A stretch of DNA of 64,000 nucleotides from Homarus americanus (GCF_018991925.1 NW_024737068.1:11975642-12039641), one strand, 5' to 3'; counted from the stretch's first letter, positions 34,085 to 45,956 are shown. The notes: a model not told the origin generated them from the letters alone. Translations and numbers: made by a program.

Positions 34085-34283
34085 AGATACTTTGGTCATA
34101 TAATTAGGGATGAGGGGATAATAACAAATACTAATGGCCAAAGTTGGGGGTAGGGGGGCCAGGGGAAGGCAGAGACTAGAATGGATGAATGAAATTAAAA
34201 ACTGGGTCCCCATAGATACAAATCTTTGGAGTGGTAAAAACAACCCTAGAACGTTTAGTGGAGAAATGCAGTCGCCAACCTTC
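34085..34283 (+). pseudogene. LINE reverse-transcriptase C-terminal scrap
   Basis: One frame reads RYFGHIIRDEGIITNT. After a one-base shift it continues MAKVGGRGARGRQRLEWMNE and IKNWV. This is the (L/Y)-(L/F)-GH-I-x-R ... I-x-G-K-x-x-G-x-R-x-R-G-R-x-R-x-x-W-x-x-x-I-x-x-W pattern at the C-terminus of many endonuclease-reverse transcriptases of non-LTR elements. Only about 65 residues remain, and the clade cannot be fixed from this part. Confidence 0.7.
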
Positions 34284-34435
34284 AGATATGAGGACGGTAC
34301 TCTGATCGATTGAGGTCTGCACAAGAGAGGGCATAACAAATGTATAAGTTTTCGGTAATATTTTTTTAGAACACTATAATGGCGCTTAACTTGTGTGTAG
34401 GATGCAGATTGCTACTACAACTACTTCAATAACAG

Positions 34436-34545
34436 CAGCAACAACAACAATAATAATAATAATAATGATAATGATAATAATAATAACGACAACAATACTA
34501 ATAATAACAATACCAACAAAAAAGCAACAAAAATAATAACAACCA
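34436..34545. repeat. (AAC/AAT)n imperfect trinucleotide repeat
   Basis: ACAACAACAATAATAATAATAATGATAATG and similar, about 110 bp with frequent substitutions. Confidence 0.85.
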
Positions 34546-35035
34546 GTAAGTGTTTCATTTATGGTAACTGGGTAACACATACACCACTGGATAACATTAC
34601 AGTACATGCTTCACAGTGATTTGAAATGCAGATTAAGTCAGTTTACAGTAAAACTCACATATAATAGGCTATAATACAGCGAACTTATGTCTATTAGCTG
34701 AAAACGTAAGAAGACCCACATTTAATTGTCTAGAATGCATAAGGCCTATATAGTTTCATCAGAAGGTAGTACAAAAGACATATTCAGTAATTCAATAGAG
34801 CGCATGGACCTTCACAATAATCAAGCAAGTGCATCTTTTCTATCAATCAGAAAGTGGAGTGCACTTGGGAGGAATGGTTAGGATATAACAGAGCCGCAGT
34901 GGAGAGGGGGGGAGGGGGGTACGGACGTAACAGGGCTGCGGGGGATGGGGGGGGGGATCAATTCGGACATAACGGGGCCGCAGGTCCGGACATGCGAAAC
35001 ATTAAATTATACCGTGTTTCATAGAACTGTAATAA
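34546..35035. other. Unique DNA with poly-G runs
   Basis: 34860-34990 contains three related phrases (GGATATAACAGAGCCGCAG, GGACGTAACAGGGCTGCGG, GGACATAACGGGGCCGCAG), about 60 bp apart, with GGGGGG runs between them: a three-copy decayed repeat. Confidence 0.6.
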
Positions 35036-35039
35036 TATG

Positions 35040-35205
35040 TACTAAAGTTAACGTAATCCATATAACAGAAGAACACACGTATATTAAAGTTAACGTAATC
35101 CATATAACAGAAGAAAATATGTATACTAAAGTTCTTACTACACATAACAGAAGAACACATGTATAATAAAGTTGACTTACTCCTCATAACAGACGAATAC
35201 TATAT
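35040..35205 (+). repeat. 42-bp tandem repeat, 4 copies
   Basis: AAAGTTAACGTAATCCATAT begins at 35044 and 35086. Diverged copies begin at 35128 and 35168. Each unit also carries AACAGAAGAACAC. Confidence 0.93.
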
Positions 35206-35324
35206 ACGTTTCATTGATAATTTAACAGTGTAAGGGACTAGTGGAGGTACAGTACACTTGCCAACCTGTAATATTGTAATGATACTGCCGAACTGATTTA
35301 TATTATCAGAGATACGCAATTATA

Positions 35325-35326
35325 AA

Positions 35327-35373
<47 letters not shown>

Positions 35374-35396
35374 GAAGAAGAAGAAGAAGAAGAAAT
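35325..35396. repeat. (TAA)n (GAA)n microsatellite
   Basis: AATAATAAT units followed directly by AAGAAGAAG units. Confidence 0.95.
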
Positions 35397-35599
35397 AATT
35401 AATTCTTATTACTGTACATACACGCCAACTCCACCACTACACAGCCGAGAGAGACGAAGAGTGTATGTTTTGGTTGTGTGACAACAGGTGGGTTCATGGA
35501 GTGCAGTAATAACACAGTGGGCAGATTGCAGGTTTGATAGATTAAGTAGTAAGTAAAGGCTTTCAGTGCAAGAATATAAATATACTAACAATGAAAACA

Positions 35600-36200
35600 G
35601 CCTGCATGTCTTGATAGTGGAAAATGCATCGTTGCAAAATGATTACTCTTGTGATGACAACTTAGTGTAATTTACGGATCAAATTTAATGCATAGAATGA
35701 ATGTGTCAGGAATAAAAGGAAATTACACTATGGTTAACACTTAAGTTAAATACAATTAATGCATTGATTAACACTGCAGTTGAATGCAAGTACAGTGCCG
35801 GTACTGACAACTTAGACTGCAAACATCACAATACAATAAAACGCAAAGGTGGATAAGAACAGTGAGAAGAATGCATGTTGAAAGAATGCAGTAGAATGCA
35901 CGCTTGGCTCAGAATATGTTTCAATAAAACACTGCAGAACATTATTGGACCCTTACGAGGAGTGCACTCAGTAAGACAATCAGTTGCATAGATGGTTAAG
36001 ATGAGTATGTGATTAAAATGCAAGAGTAAAATATATGAGTGGTCAGGTATATTAATGAACGCTGGATTCATATGCAATACATACAAGAACAATGCAGCGG
36101 AAGCGTACGTGTAATGCATAGTGGAGGAGAATAAATGTATGTAAAACTTAGTATCACTCATATATATGTAAAGAAACCAAATGCTTGTACTATATAGAAT
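35600..36200 (+). other. ATGCA-rich stretch, no gene seen
   Basis: The word AATGCA or ATGCA occurs about a dozen times between 35.60 and 36.36 kb (for example 35623, 35687, 35758, 35783, about 35870, 35887, 35896, 36018, 36092, 36113). No fixed period. A 184-codon minus-strand frame over it includes the (TA)n tract and is not credible. Confidence 0.4.
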
Positions 36201-36215
36201 ATTGTATAGTAACAA

Positions 36216-36218
<3 letters not shown>

Positions 36219-36314
<96 letters not shown>
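36219..36314. repeat. (TA)n microsatellite
   Basis: About 95 bp with one TG interruption near 36296. Confidence 0.98.
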
Positions 36315-36379
36315 GTGTAGTAACATCCGCGTCCCTATAGTGTAGTATAATGCAGGTATAAGAGCAGGCCAGGCAAGCA

Positions 36380-37560
36380 AAAGGCATGTACTATTTATAG
36401 CGCGGAGGAGCGCGGGTCAGCTGGTGGGGGAAGTGTCGCGGAGGAGGTGTGTGTCTCTCCCTCCCTTGCTGGTGACTGCTTGCTTGCGTCCTTCTCTCGT
36501 CATCTGCCTCCTCCTCGCTGCTGCTGTTTGACAATTCATTAAGAGTTCCTGGCTGATTCTTCCCGTCACTGACAGGACGAGCTGCAGTGTACGAGTATGT
36601 ACCAAGGATGATGAGCGTGTGGGCTAGAGCGTTCGAAAATGAGACAGTTCCTGGCCATTATTACCGAGTAGGATGAGTTACGAGCTACGCGCCCTGTATC
36701 ATTACTCCCTGGCTGTCCCCTGCCGCCGCCTCCGATACCCCGCGCCAGACTTCCCATTCGACCGCCTCCAGTACATCGCAAGAACAATCATCCTTTGATG
36801 CGCAAATTCTCGAAGTTTTTATAGATACAGTTATGTTTAAAAGTAACTTACTTAGCAGACAATTACTATGCTTTGCACGTAGTTTTATATGGGACGGATA
36901 TGTGAAATACTTTCTCTGTGGGGATTATCCACAATTTTTGTTAGAAATAAGTCGAACAAAATTTAATTTGATATATATGATTTGGTTTTCAAAAGAGAGG
37001 GAAGATATTATCAAGGATGGGAAAATTTGTGTGTGAGGAGTTAGACAAGCAGAAGCCGTGGCCGGGACGGGGATGGAGAGGCGCTGTGCTCGGGGTGTGT
37101 TGCAGGCAGCAGCAGCGCCGAGCGGGCATGGCGGCGGCCCAGGAATGTACCCGATAGCTAATATTGCTGCTACGCCCTACACATTTTCCCTCTCACCTCC
37201 TGATTTATACTTGAATCAATCCTCGATAGCCGCTACTTCCAAAAATGCCAGGAAATTACCGAAACACGCCGGAGAGGGTAAATAATCACGTCGTGAGTCC
37301 AGAGCCTCGGAAACACGGCGGCGCGCGGCTCAAGAAGCAGGAGCTGGGTGGCTAGGCTTTACCCAGTGGCCGACACCCGCCGAAGATCATGATGGCTGCA
37401 GGAGTGACTGTAAGAGACGCAGCAGCAACGGGAGAGAAGGGTGGGTGTGGTGCAGCCAGAGAGAGAGAGAGAGAGGGGACTGGGCAAGGTGAGCGGGAGT
37501 GAGTTAGACGGACAAGATGACATACGGCCGTGCGTGTCTCCCAGTCATTAGAGCGCTGGA
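36380..37560. promoter_or_regulatory. CpG-rich, promoter-like region (unassigned)
   Basis: Two CpG-dense blocks (36395-36800 and 37050-37560) in otherwise AT-rich surroundings. TATTTATAGCGCG at about 36390 could be a TATA element. GAGCGGGCATGGCGGCGGCC at about 37120 contains a YY1/Pho-like ATGGCGGC. No conserved exon could be confirmed: the ATG within GCATGGCGG stops after 9 codons. A (GA)n run sits at 37460. Could be a real 5' end of an unseen gene or simply GC-rich spacer. Confidence 0.3.
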
Positions 37561-37564
37561 CATG

Positions 37565-38030
37565 GCGACCCACCTCCTCCTCCACCCCCACCTATCTCCA
37601 CCACTACCACCTCCCTCCACCACATCCACCTCCCTCCACCACCACCTATCTCCACTACTACCACTTTCATCACCACCACATCCCTCCACCCTCACCACCT
37701 ACCTCCGCCGCTACCATCTCCCTCCACCACTACCACCACCTCCCTCCACTACTCCCACCACCACATCCCTCCACTATCACCACCACCACATCCTTCCACT
37801 ACCACCACCACCTCTACCACCCCCATTTCCTTCCACCATCACCATCTACCTCCACCACCGGCACTACCTACCTTCACCACCATCACCACATAGGTCCACC
37901 ACTACCTAGCCTTAACACCATCTGCCTCCACCACCACCACCACCACTACCTATCTCCATCACCACCATCAATAACGTGTCACCATCATTACAATCCTCAC
38001 CATCACTGTTTCCATTACTAACACCAACCA
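37565..38030 (+). repeat. (ACC/TCC)-rich degenerate array, C-rich on + strand
   Basis: CTCCACCACTACCACCTCCC-type words without a fixed unit. Confidence 0.9.
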
Positions 38031-38374
38031 CCATCGTAATTTGCTCCACCACCATTATTAGATCCACTACTACAACCTATTAGCTCCACCACAACTACTC
38101 CTCTCTACCACCACCAAAATCAAAATTTGCTCCAACACCTTAACAATTTCCTCAATCACCACTATTATTATCTTCATTATCATCACAAATAGCTTCATGA
38201 CCCATAACACGAGATGCACTACGACTACAACCACTATACTTCCACCACCACCATTAACCACCAAAACTACCACTAGCTCTACCACTGCCACCACCATCAT
38301 TAGTCCAACCACTGCCACCAACTTCACTAGCTACACCAATACTAGTTCCATCACTGTCAACGCCATCTTTAGCT
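38031..38374 (+). repeat. Highly diverged ACC-type array
   Basis: ACCACCATTATTAGATCC and CACTGCCACCAACTTC-like words, the least conserved part of the 37.6-42.4 kb block. Confidence 0.7.
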
Positions 38375-40480
38375 CCACCGCTACCACCACATTCATTAGC
38401 TTCACCACTACCATCATCATTAGCTCCACCACTACCACCACCATCATTACCACCACTATCACCACCATCATAAGCTCACCCATATTTGCTCCACCATTCA
38501 CCATCATCATTAGCTCCACCACTACCACCACCATCATTAGCTCCACCACTACCACCACCATCGTTAGCCCCACCACTACCACCATCATTATCTCCACCAC
38601 ACCACCATCACTAGCTCCACCACTACCACCACCATCGTTAGCTCCACCACTACCACCACCATCATCAGCTCCACCACTACTACCACCACCATCATTAGCT
38701 CCACCACTAACACCACCATCTTTAGCTCCACCATTATCACCACCATCATTGCTCACCACTACCACCACCACCATCATTGGCTCCACCACTACCACCACCA
38801 CCATCATTAAACCACTACCACCACCATCATTAGCTCCACCACTACCACCACCATCCACCACCACCATCAGCTCCACCACTACCACCACCACCAGCTCCAC
38901 TACTACCACCACCATCCTCCACCACCACCATCATTAGCCACCATCTTAGCTCCACCACTACCACCATCTTGGCTCCACCATTATCACCACCATCATTGGC
39001 TCCACCACTACCACCACCATTCCCACCACACCACCACCATCAGCTCCACCACTCACCACCACCATCACCACTTAGCTCCACCACCACCACCATCATTAGC
39101 ACCACCACCACTCCAACACCACCACCCTCTTTAGCTCCACCATTATCATCACCATCATTAGCTCCACCACTACCACCATCATCATTAGCTCCACCATTAC
39201 CACCACCATCATTGCTCCACCCTACCACCACCATCATTAGCCTCACCCCTACCACCACCATCTTTAGCTCCACCAGCTCCACCACCACCACCATCAGCTC
39301 CACCACTACCGCCATCATCGGCTCCCCACCACCATCATCAGCTCCACCACTACCACCACCATCATCAGCCACCACCACCACCACCCAGCACCACCACCCA
39401 CCATCATCAGCTCCACCACCACCACCACCATCACCACCAGCTCCACCACTACCACCACCATCATCAGCTCCACCCCTACACCATCATCGGCTCCACCACT
39501 CACCACCACCACCACCATCATCAGCTCCACCCTACCACCACCATCATCATCAGCCCATCACCACCACCCATCACCATCCTCCACCACCATCATCAGCTCC
39601 ACCACTACCACCGCCATCATTGGCTCCACCACTACCACCACCATCATCAGCTCCACCACTACCACCACCATCATCAGCTCCACCACTACCACCACCATCA
39701 TCAGCTCCACCACTACCACCGCCATCGTGGCTCCACCACCACTCCTCCACACTACCACCATCCTCCACCACTACATCCCATCATTAGCTCCACCCTACCA
39801 CCACCATCGTCAGCTCCACCACTACCACCACCATCGGCTCCACCACCACCATCATCAGCTCCACCACTACCACCACCATCATGGCTCCACCATTATCCAC
39901 CACCATCATCAGCTCCACCACCACCACCATCATTAACTCCAGCTCCACCACTCAGCTGGCTCACCACCACCATCATTACCACCACTACCATCATCATCTC
40001 ACCACCACCACCAGCTCCACCACTACCCTACCACCATCATCAGCTCCACCACTACCACATCAGCCATACCACCGCCATCCTCCACCACCACCATAACTCA
40101 CCACTACTATCACCATCAGCTCCACCACCACCATCATTAGCTCCACCACTACCACCACCACCATCATCATTGGCTCCACCACTACCACCACTATCATTAG
40201 CTCCACCACTACCACCCATCATCATCCCCCCATCATCATTAGCTCCACCACTACCACCACTATCATTAGCTCCACCACTACCACCACCATCATCAGCTCC
40301 ACCACTACCACCACCATCATTAGCTCCACCACTACCATCATCAGCTCCACCACGACCAACACCATCATCAGCTCCACCACTACCACCACCATCATTAACT
40401 CCACCACTACCACCATCTTCATTAGCTACATCACTACCACCACCATCATTAGCTCCATCACTAGCACTATCTTCACTGTA
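38375..40480 (+). repeat. 27-bp minisatellite, about 70-75 units
   Basis: Unit core AGCTCCACCACTACCACCAC plus CATCATT (27 bp, nine codons, so some frames stay open and read SAPPLPPPS repeats). Units lacking one CCA or TAC are common. It is most homogeneous at 39590-39720. Confidence 0.96.
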
Positions 40481-41340
40481 ACCACTATTACCACTATCTC
40501 CATCACCACCACCACACCCTCTATCTCCACAATCACAACTTTCACCACGACCACCAACAATACCAGCATCTCCATTATCACCACAACTATTATCTCCATC
40601 ACTACCACCACTAGCTCCACCACTAACTCCACCATTAGTACCAACTATTTCACCATCAACACCACCGCTTCTTTTCCCACCACCAATAGCTCCACCAGCG
40701 CCCTTATTTCCTTCACCACCACCTGTTGTTGCAAAATGATCACCACCACTAGCTCCTCCACCACTACCATCGCCTCCACCACCATCACCAACATCTCCAC
40801 TACCACTACATATTGCACAACCAACAACACCTCAACCACCCACACAACCACGAACACTCCACCACCTCCACCACTATTTACAATACAACCACCACCACCA
40901 CTACCAGTACCTTCACCACCACCATCACTACCGCTACTACCAAAAGCAACAACAATACCACCACCACTCGCTCCATTACCATCACCATCCGCACCGCTAC
41001 CATCACTGCCACCACCACCACCAACAATAATATCTCCACCACGACTGGCTTTATTAGCACTAACAATAAAGCCTTCACCACCATCCCTGACTCCAATAGC
41101 ATCACCAATACTACTAGCTCCACCACCAACACCAACACTACCACCACCAGTAGCATCCAATCAACACGACGACCACCATTAAATCCACCACCAACTCCAT
41201 TACCACCACCACCACCACCATGTCTACTTTCTCCACCACTATCACCACAACCACCACCATTACTAACCCCAAAACCACTATCTCTGATTTCACCACTATC
41301 ATCCCCACCCAACACCACCTCCACCACCACTACCATTACT
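40481..41340 (+). repeat. Diverged ACC-type array between two homogeneous blocks
   Basis: ACC/ATC/ACA triplets without a consistent unit. Contains few unique words. Confidence 0.85.
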
Positions 41341-42390
41341 TCCACCAGCACCAACACTACCACTCACTTCACCACCAGCACCAGCACTTGCTCCACCACC
41401 AGCACCAAAACTACCACCAGCACGACCACTCGCTCCACCACCAGCACCAACACTACCACTCGCTCCACCACCACCAACACTGCCACTTGCTCCATTACCA
41501 GCACCAATACTACCACTTGCTCCACCACCAGCACCAACAATACCACTCCCTCCACCACCAACACCAATACTACCACTGCTCCCGCCAGCACCAGCACTGC
41601 CATTTTGTTCCATCACCAGCACCAACACTACCACTTGCTCCACCACCAGCACCAATACTACCGCGCTCCATCACCAGCACCAATACTACCACTTGCTCCA
41701 CCACCAGCACCAGCACTGCCACTTGCTCATCATGCATCACCAGCACCAACACCACTGCCCTACCAGCACCAGCACTTGTTCCATCACCAGCGCAATACTA
41801 CCACTTGCCACCACCAGCACCAGCACCGCGCTCCATCACCAGCACCAACACTGCCACTTGCTCCATTACCAGCACCAATACTACCACTTGCTCCACCACC
41901 AGCACCAACAATACCACTCCCTCCACCACCAACACCAATGCTACCACTCCCTCCACCACCAACACCAACGCTACCACTCACTCCACCACCACCAACGCTA
42001 CCACTCACTCCACCACCAGCACCAACACAACCACTTGCTCCAACACCAACACTGCCACTCGCTCCACCACCAGCACCTACACTGCCACTCATCCACCACC
42101 AGCACCAACAATGCCACTCTCTCCACCACCACAACTCCTAATATTAACGTCGTTACCAACACCACCAATAGCCCCACCTCCCACATAATCACCACCATCA
42201 TCACCACTAGCTTCAGCACCAACACCAGCACGACCACAACTACTAGCCCCGTCACCATTACTTTGCTTCATCACCATCACCATTATTAGTTATGCCTCCA
42301 GCACCATCACCACTACCACCATTAACACTACAACTACTAGCTATACAACACTAGCACGATCACCACCATTACTAGCTCCACCACGGACGG
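41341..42390 (+). repeat. 30-bp minisatellite
   Basis: Unit core CTCCACCACCAGCACCAACA plus CTACCACTTG (30 bp, ten codons; APPPAPTLPL in one frame). A block of several units near 41470-41570 recurs almost unchanged at 41850-41940, indicating a multi-unit duplication about 380 bp apart. It decays after about 42130. Confidence 0.95.
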
Positions 42391-42586
42391 ATGGACGTAC
42401 GAACTGGTGCTTGGTCGATTGAACGGACAGGTGGACGCACGGACGGAAAGTAATACACTCTCGTATACTTGTACGTACCCAAGATACCGACACATGCATT
42501 AGTGTTATTGTTGTTGTTATTGCGGTTGTGGTTGTGTTTCCTCATCTGTTCGTTATGTCAGCTTTTCTTTTCTTCAACAAAATTTA

Positions 42587-42713
42587 CAGTGAAACCAACA
42601 TATAACGTACTTCTCTCCATATAATCCGTTAGATGGGGATTTCACATCTAACGGACTTTCGATATAACGGAATATCCTCTTCATACAGTCCGTTAAATAA
42701 AGGTTTCACTTCA
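42587..42713. mobile_element. Pogo/Tigger-like MITE, 127 bp
   Basis: Left end CAGTGAAACCAACATATAAC preceded by TA. Right end, read inward from TA, is TGAAGTGAAACCTTTATTTAACGG. Internal inverted words (ATCCGTTAGATG / CATCTAACGGAC, CCGTTAAATA) add secondary structure. TA duplication and the CAGTGAAACC start fit pogo/Tigger-type elements. The right terminus has a small indel. Confidence 0.55.
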
Positions 42714-42954
42714 TAGACAAAACCTATCTCCAATTCTTCAGTTTATTTATTTGTGTGTCAGTTTCTACGTCACTAGATGCTTTACCTACAGTATAATTTA
42801 ATCAAATCAAACTTTCATACTGTCTTGAGGATTCGGGGTTCAGTTCCGAATCAGGGTTTGTTGTCTTGCCCCTTTAAGAAGCTTTATATTTACTGGTGTA
42901 GACAAACGTGTAACCTACCATCAAGAATCTGAGTTAAGGAGGCAGCTCTGGGTG

Positions 42955-43003
42955 TGTGTGTGTATATTTGTGTGTGGTGTGTGTGTGTGTGTGTGTGTGT
43001 GTG
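42955..43003. repeat. (TG)n microsatellite
   Basis: (TG)n interrupted by TATATTTG and GG, about 48 bp. Confidence 0.95.
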
Positions 43004-43261
43004 CCAATTATGATCCCCTGTATAATACATTATTTCGGGGTCACCGTATATGTTCAAATTTAATATGGCAATGATTTCTTGCCCTATATTATTACAGTAT
43101 TATTATTATCATTATTAGTATTAATATTATTATTATTACCGTACTTTTTGACAGGTTTTCACACAACGTAGTCTTGGCTTTTAATGAGTCACAATAAAAT
43201 GGTAAACTGTCAGATCAGTCATATATTTCCAACGTCTGTACAATCTTTTCTGTTGACAAAC

Positions 43262-43352
43262 TGGACCAATGGAGCTGCTACACAAAGATGGCGGCCATAA
43301 TGGAGACTAAACTGCCCTGAGACTCCTCTCCAGTTATCATGAAGAGGTAAGT
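43262..43352 (+). promoter_or_regulatory. Candidate TATA-less promoter and first-exon end
   Basis: In 90 bp: CCAAT at 43266-43270; AAGATGGCGGCC at 43285-43296, a match to the YY1/Pho site often found just downstream of start sites; a short upstream ORF from that ATG (ends TGA near 43318); then ATG at 43339 followed by AAGAG and a consensus splice donor GTAAGT at 43347-43352. The picture fits a short 5' UTR exon with coding start, but the predicted coding part is only 8 bases and no downstream exon was recognised. Confidence 0.3.
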
Positions 43353-43760
43353 AGCCGGGGACCCATAGCTTGTAATAAAAATAAATGACCTTCGCATAGT
43401 TTGTAGATTAGGTCATCATACACAGGCTCAGTGAACCCCAGCAGGCGACAGAAGTTACAAACTGAAGCTAAACCTAAACCTACGATCACCAGGTTAGGTT
43501 AAGTCATGTTGAGTGTGGCTTATGTGCCTGCTGTTATAAATGGCTACATGTACACAGGCTGTGACATATAAAGGTCTAACAAAAACAGAGACAGACCCGA
43601 ATCAACAGTCCCCTAAAAAATATAAGATTCTTTGAGAAACAGCGTGATGGCTCGACCAGTGCCAGACAAACACACTAGCTGGTGTGACACTGGAAAACAC
43701 TGTCTTTGAAAACCTGATATTGGATAAGCACCACAATAAGCAAGTGCTATTCTAACAATG
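43353..43760. other. Unique DNA
   Basis: Includes GGTTAGGTTAAG at about 43492. Nothing else recognised. Confidence 0.5.
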
Positions 43761-43762
43761 TA

Positions 43763-43945
43763 TAGTTGCGGTCACAAGTCCTGTCGCCTCTCCTGTTGTT
43801 CCACGAACCCCGAGATTCAGACTCGTGAATCCGAAGCAGTAGACACCAATGCATTATTCTGTACACGGATGCTTCTGATTCACGAGTGTGAATCTCGGGG
43901 TTCGTGGAGCAACAGGTGAGGCCACAGGATTTTTGACCGCATTGA
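43763..43945. mobile_element. Palindromic (snapback) MITE, 183 bp, TA-flanked
   Basis: Arms of about 70 bp pair with each other at roughly 85-90%: GTTCCACGAACCCCGAGATT on the left and its inverse at 43890-43910, plus CTCGTGAATCCGAAGCA against TGCTTCTGATTCACGAG. The ends share TGCGGTCA and are flanked by TA at 43761-43762 and 43946-43947, as in Tc1/mariner-type elements. The loop is about 30 bp. Transcripts would fold into a long hairpin. Confidence 0.75.
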
Positions 43946-43947
43946 TA

Positions 43948-44698
43948 TTGAAACAGTTTATTTAGCCAGAAAAATACAGATGCAGAGTGGATAATAATAA
44001 TAATATTAACATGACTGAGCCGGTTGAGAGCCTGAGCTCTCTTGACTGTACAGTACATAATCTGGAATAAGATGATGATCGCTTCGCATAGGTCAGCCTC
44101 AAGCTAAAGAAGTTTCATCAAACAAAGCTGACAGAGTAACTTCCTTGGAGTTAAGAGATGTGAACTTATGGAATAATCTATTTGTGAGTATTATGACAGC
44201 ACCAATTGAGTCTTCTTTTGGGTCTACTCTAAAGTCTAGACTAAACTCCCTGGACCTGGAGCATGTGCAGATACCCTCAAGAGGTCAGACATGCTCAGTA
44301 CCTGCCAACAGTTGACAAAGGACGAAGACAATAAGTGTAAGTGTGATCAAGATGTCGTGTTCCATCATAGAGCTGTGAGTGCATGTGCTGTAGAGGCAGT
44401 AACTAACCAGCTCACTGTAGTACTAACCAGTGTTATATAGATTTACAAACAATATGTGCAGTACATTAATTTATCCCCGAACTGGTGTTAGAATACTTAT
44501 CTAGTTATGAATCTCAATGTAATTTGGAAGCCATTTATGAGTTTTGTACATGTGATGTATTGTAAGTCAGCTGGTTGGGTGTACTCTTATACTCAGCCAC
44601 GAGTAAAATTAAAAGTAAGGACCTTTGAGAATATTGACCTTAAATATAAAGACGTAAAGCCTTGGTCAAGAATCTCCAAAGCCGGACAAGAGACGACC
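43948..44698. other. Unique DNA, no gene seen
   Basis: A 64-codon frame (44507-44701) with KLKVRTFENIDLKYKDVKPW is not recognised and ends at the MITE boundary. Confidence 0.4.
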
Positions 44699-44701
44699 TA
44701 A

Positions 44702-44978
44702 GGGCCCGCTCACACTTCTGGAACGGACATATTCTGATGCAAATTGTCCGAACGAGTGAGTCGATTTAACAACACAAATCTCACCCTATATTCGAATTAC
44801 ATCTAATTCCCCCTTATCGTAGATGTAAGAGTTTCCCTCTCCCTAGAAAGCCAGTGAGTCGTGTAACAGGTATTAAGTAAGCTGAGAATATCGTAACACC
44901 CACCGTTGCGTCACATATCGTGTCTCCGGATAATTTGCGTCAGTAATGTCCGCTTCCCGCCTTGGTGTGAGTGGGCCC
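44702..44978. mobile_element. PIF/Harbinger-like MITE, 277 bp
   Basis: Terminal inverted repeats begin GGGCCCGCTCACAC (left) and GGGCCCACTCACAC (right, inverted) and extend imperfectly for about 50 bp (CGGACAT... GCAAATT-TCCG on both sides). TAA flanks both ends (44699-44701, 44979-44981). GGGCCC-N-TCACAC termini with a TAA duplication match PIF/Harbinger. No coding capacity. Confidence 0.85.
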
Positions 44979-44981
44979 TAA

Positions 44982-45860
44982 GAAAGAATTGTGTCGGAAC
45001 AGTGCAGTAGTACTGGGATACTGTACAAAGAATAACTAATCTTCAGGCGAATTACTTGAGCCCTGTAGTGTTCTATCAGAGTTCACACGAAAAATTACTG
45101 TTTCTTATAAGTAAAGCTTTGGTCACAACGTAAAGTTTGTATTAATGTTATTACTATAATTACTACTTAATATTTTGAATTTTTATACTTATTATTATTG
45201 TTATTATTAATATAATCATCTTGTTATTACTAATATACAGTAATTACTTTATCATTGTTATTTTCATAATCTATAATTAATACAGGTATTATTATTATTA
45301 TTATTCTTATCATCATATAATCCTGCACTTCATCATTCATTGCTGCACAATACTACAGTGCCACTGTAAACGGAAGAGCAAGGTGGTTAAAAAATTCAAA
45401 ATTGAGAAATTCCAGAGAAGCGATATTCGCCCGTATAGTATTAAAAATGTCCTAATGATGAATTACACCAAATCTGGTACAAAATTGAAGCCATTAACTG
45501 TTGGTTTAAGTACAGAACATCAGTTACAGACACAGATCGGGAGTGTATGGTGTACATACTGTATAGTAACCCTTTTTATCAAAACGAATGGAAGATGGAA
45601 ATAATAAGTACTGTTGTTGTATATTACAATGAAAATACTCAAGTATACAACTCTGAATTACGCATATGATATTTAATAACAACAGAACATAACTGAGTCA
45701 CCAGCTGCTAGTAAGGCGAGCCTTGACTGTTGATCCTGGCCGCTGCGCTTCTTTAATACAAATCACATATTAAATGTGCAGGTCAGTAAAGAAGGTTCAG
45801 TATACAAATAAACCCAGCGAGCGTCGTCAAGATTATCTTTCTTTAATGTGATAATTTCTG
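44982..45860. other. AT-rich unique DNA with decayed (ATT)n
   Basis: ATTATTATT-rich patches at about 45135-45320. A 73-codon frame (45383-45604) is not recognised. Confidence 0.5.
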
Positions 45861-45864
45861 TTAA

Positions 45865-45956
45865 CCCTTTCACCGCGTGTCACGCACTTCCCATTTCATT
45901 CTGGCTACCGCCAGACGTTTTTATTCAGCTTTGGGTAACCTCCCGCTGTGAAAGGG
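45865..45956. mobile_element. piggyBac-like MITE, 92 bp
   Basis: Perfect TTAA duplications (45861-45864 and 45957-45960) flank CCCTTTCACCGCG on the left and CGCTGTGAAAGGG on the right (12 of 13 bp match when inverted). TTAA plus CCCTTT termini fit the piggyBac superfamily. An internal CTGGCTACCGCCAG hairpin is present. Confidence 0.8.

Noticed and set aside
37120..37285. Coding exon starting at the ATG in GCATGGCGGCGG
   Set aside because: Reads only nine codons before a stop, with no donor site at a suitable position. A longer frame from 37058 has no recognisable domain.
40813..42188. 442- and 322-codon frames (Thr/Ser or Thr/His-rich)
   Set aside because: Products of the ACC-derived 30-bp array. 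Several frames stay open simultaneously because the C-rich strand lacks T-initial stop codons.
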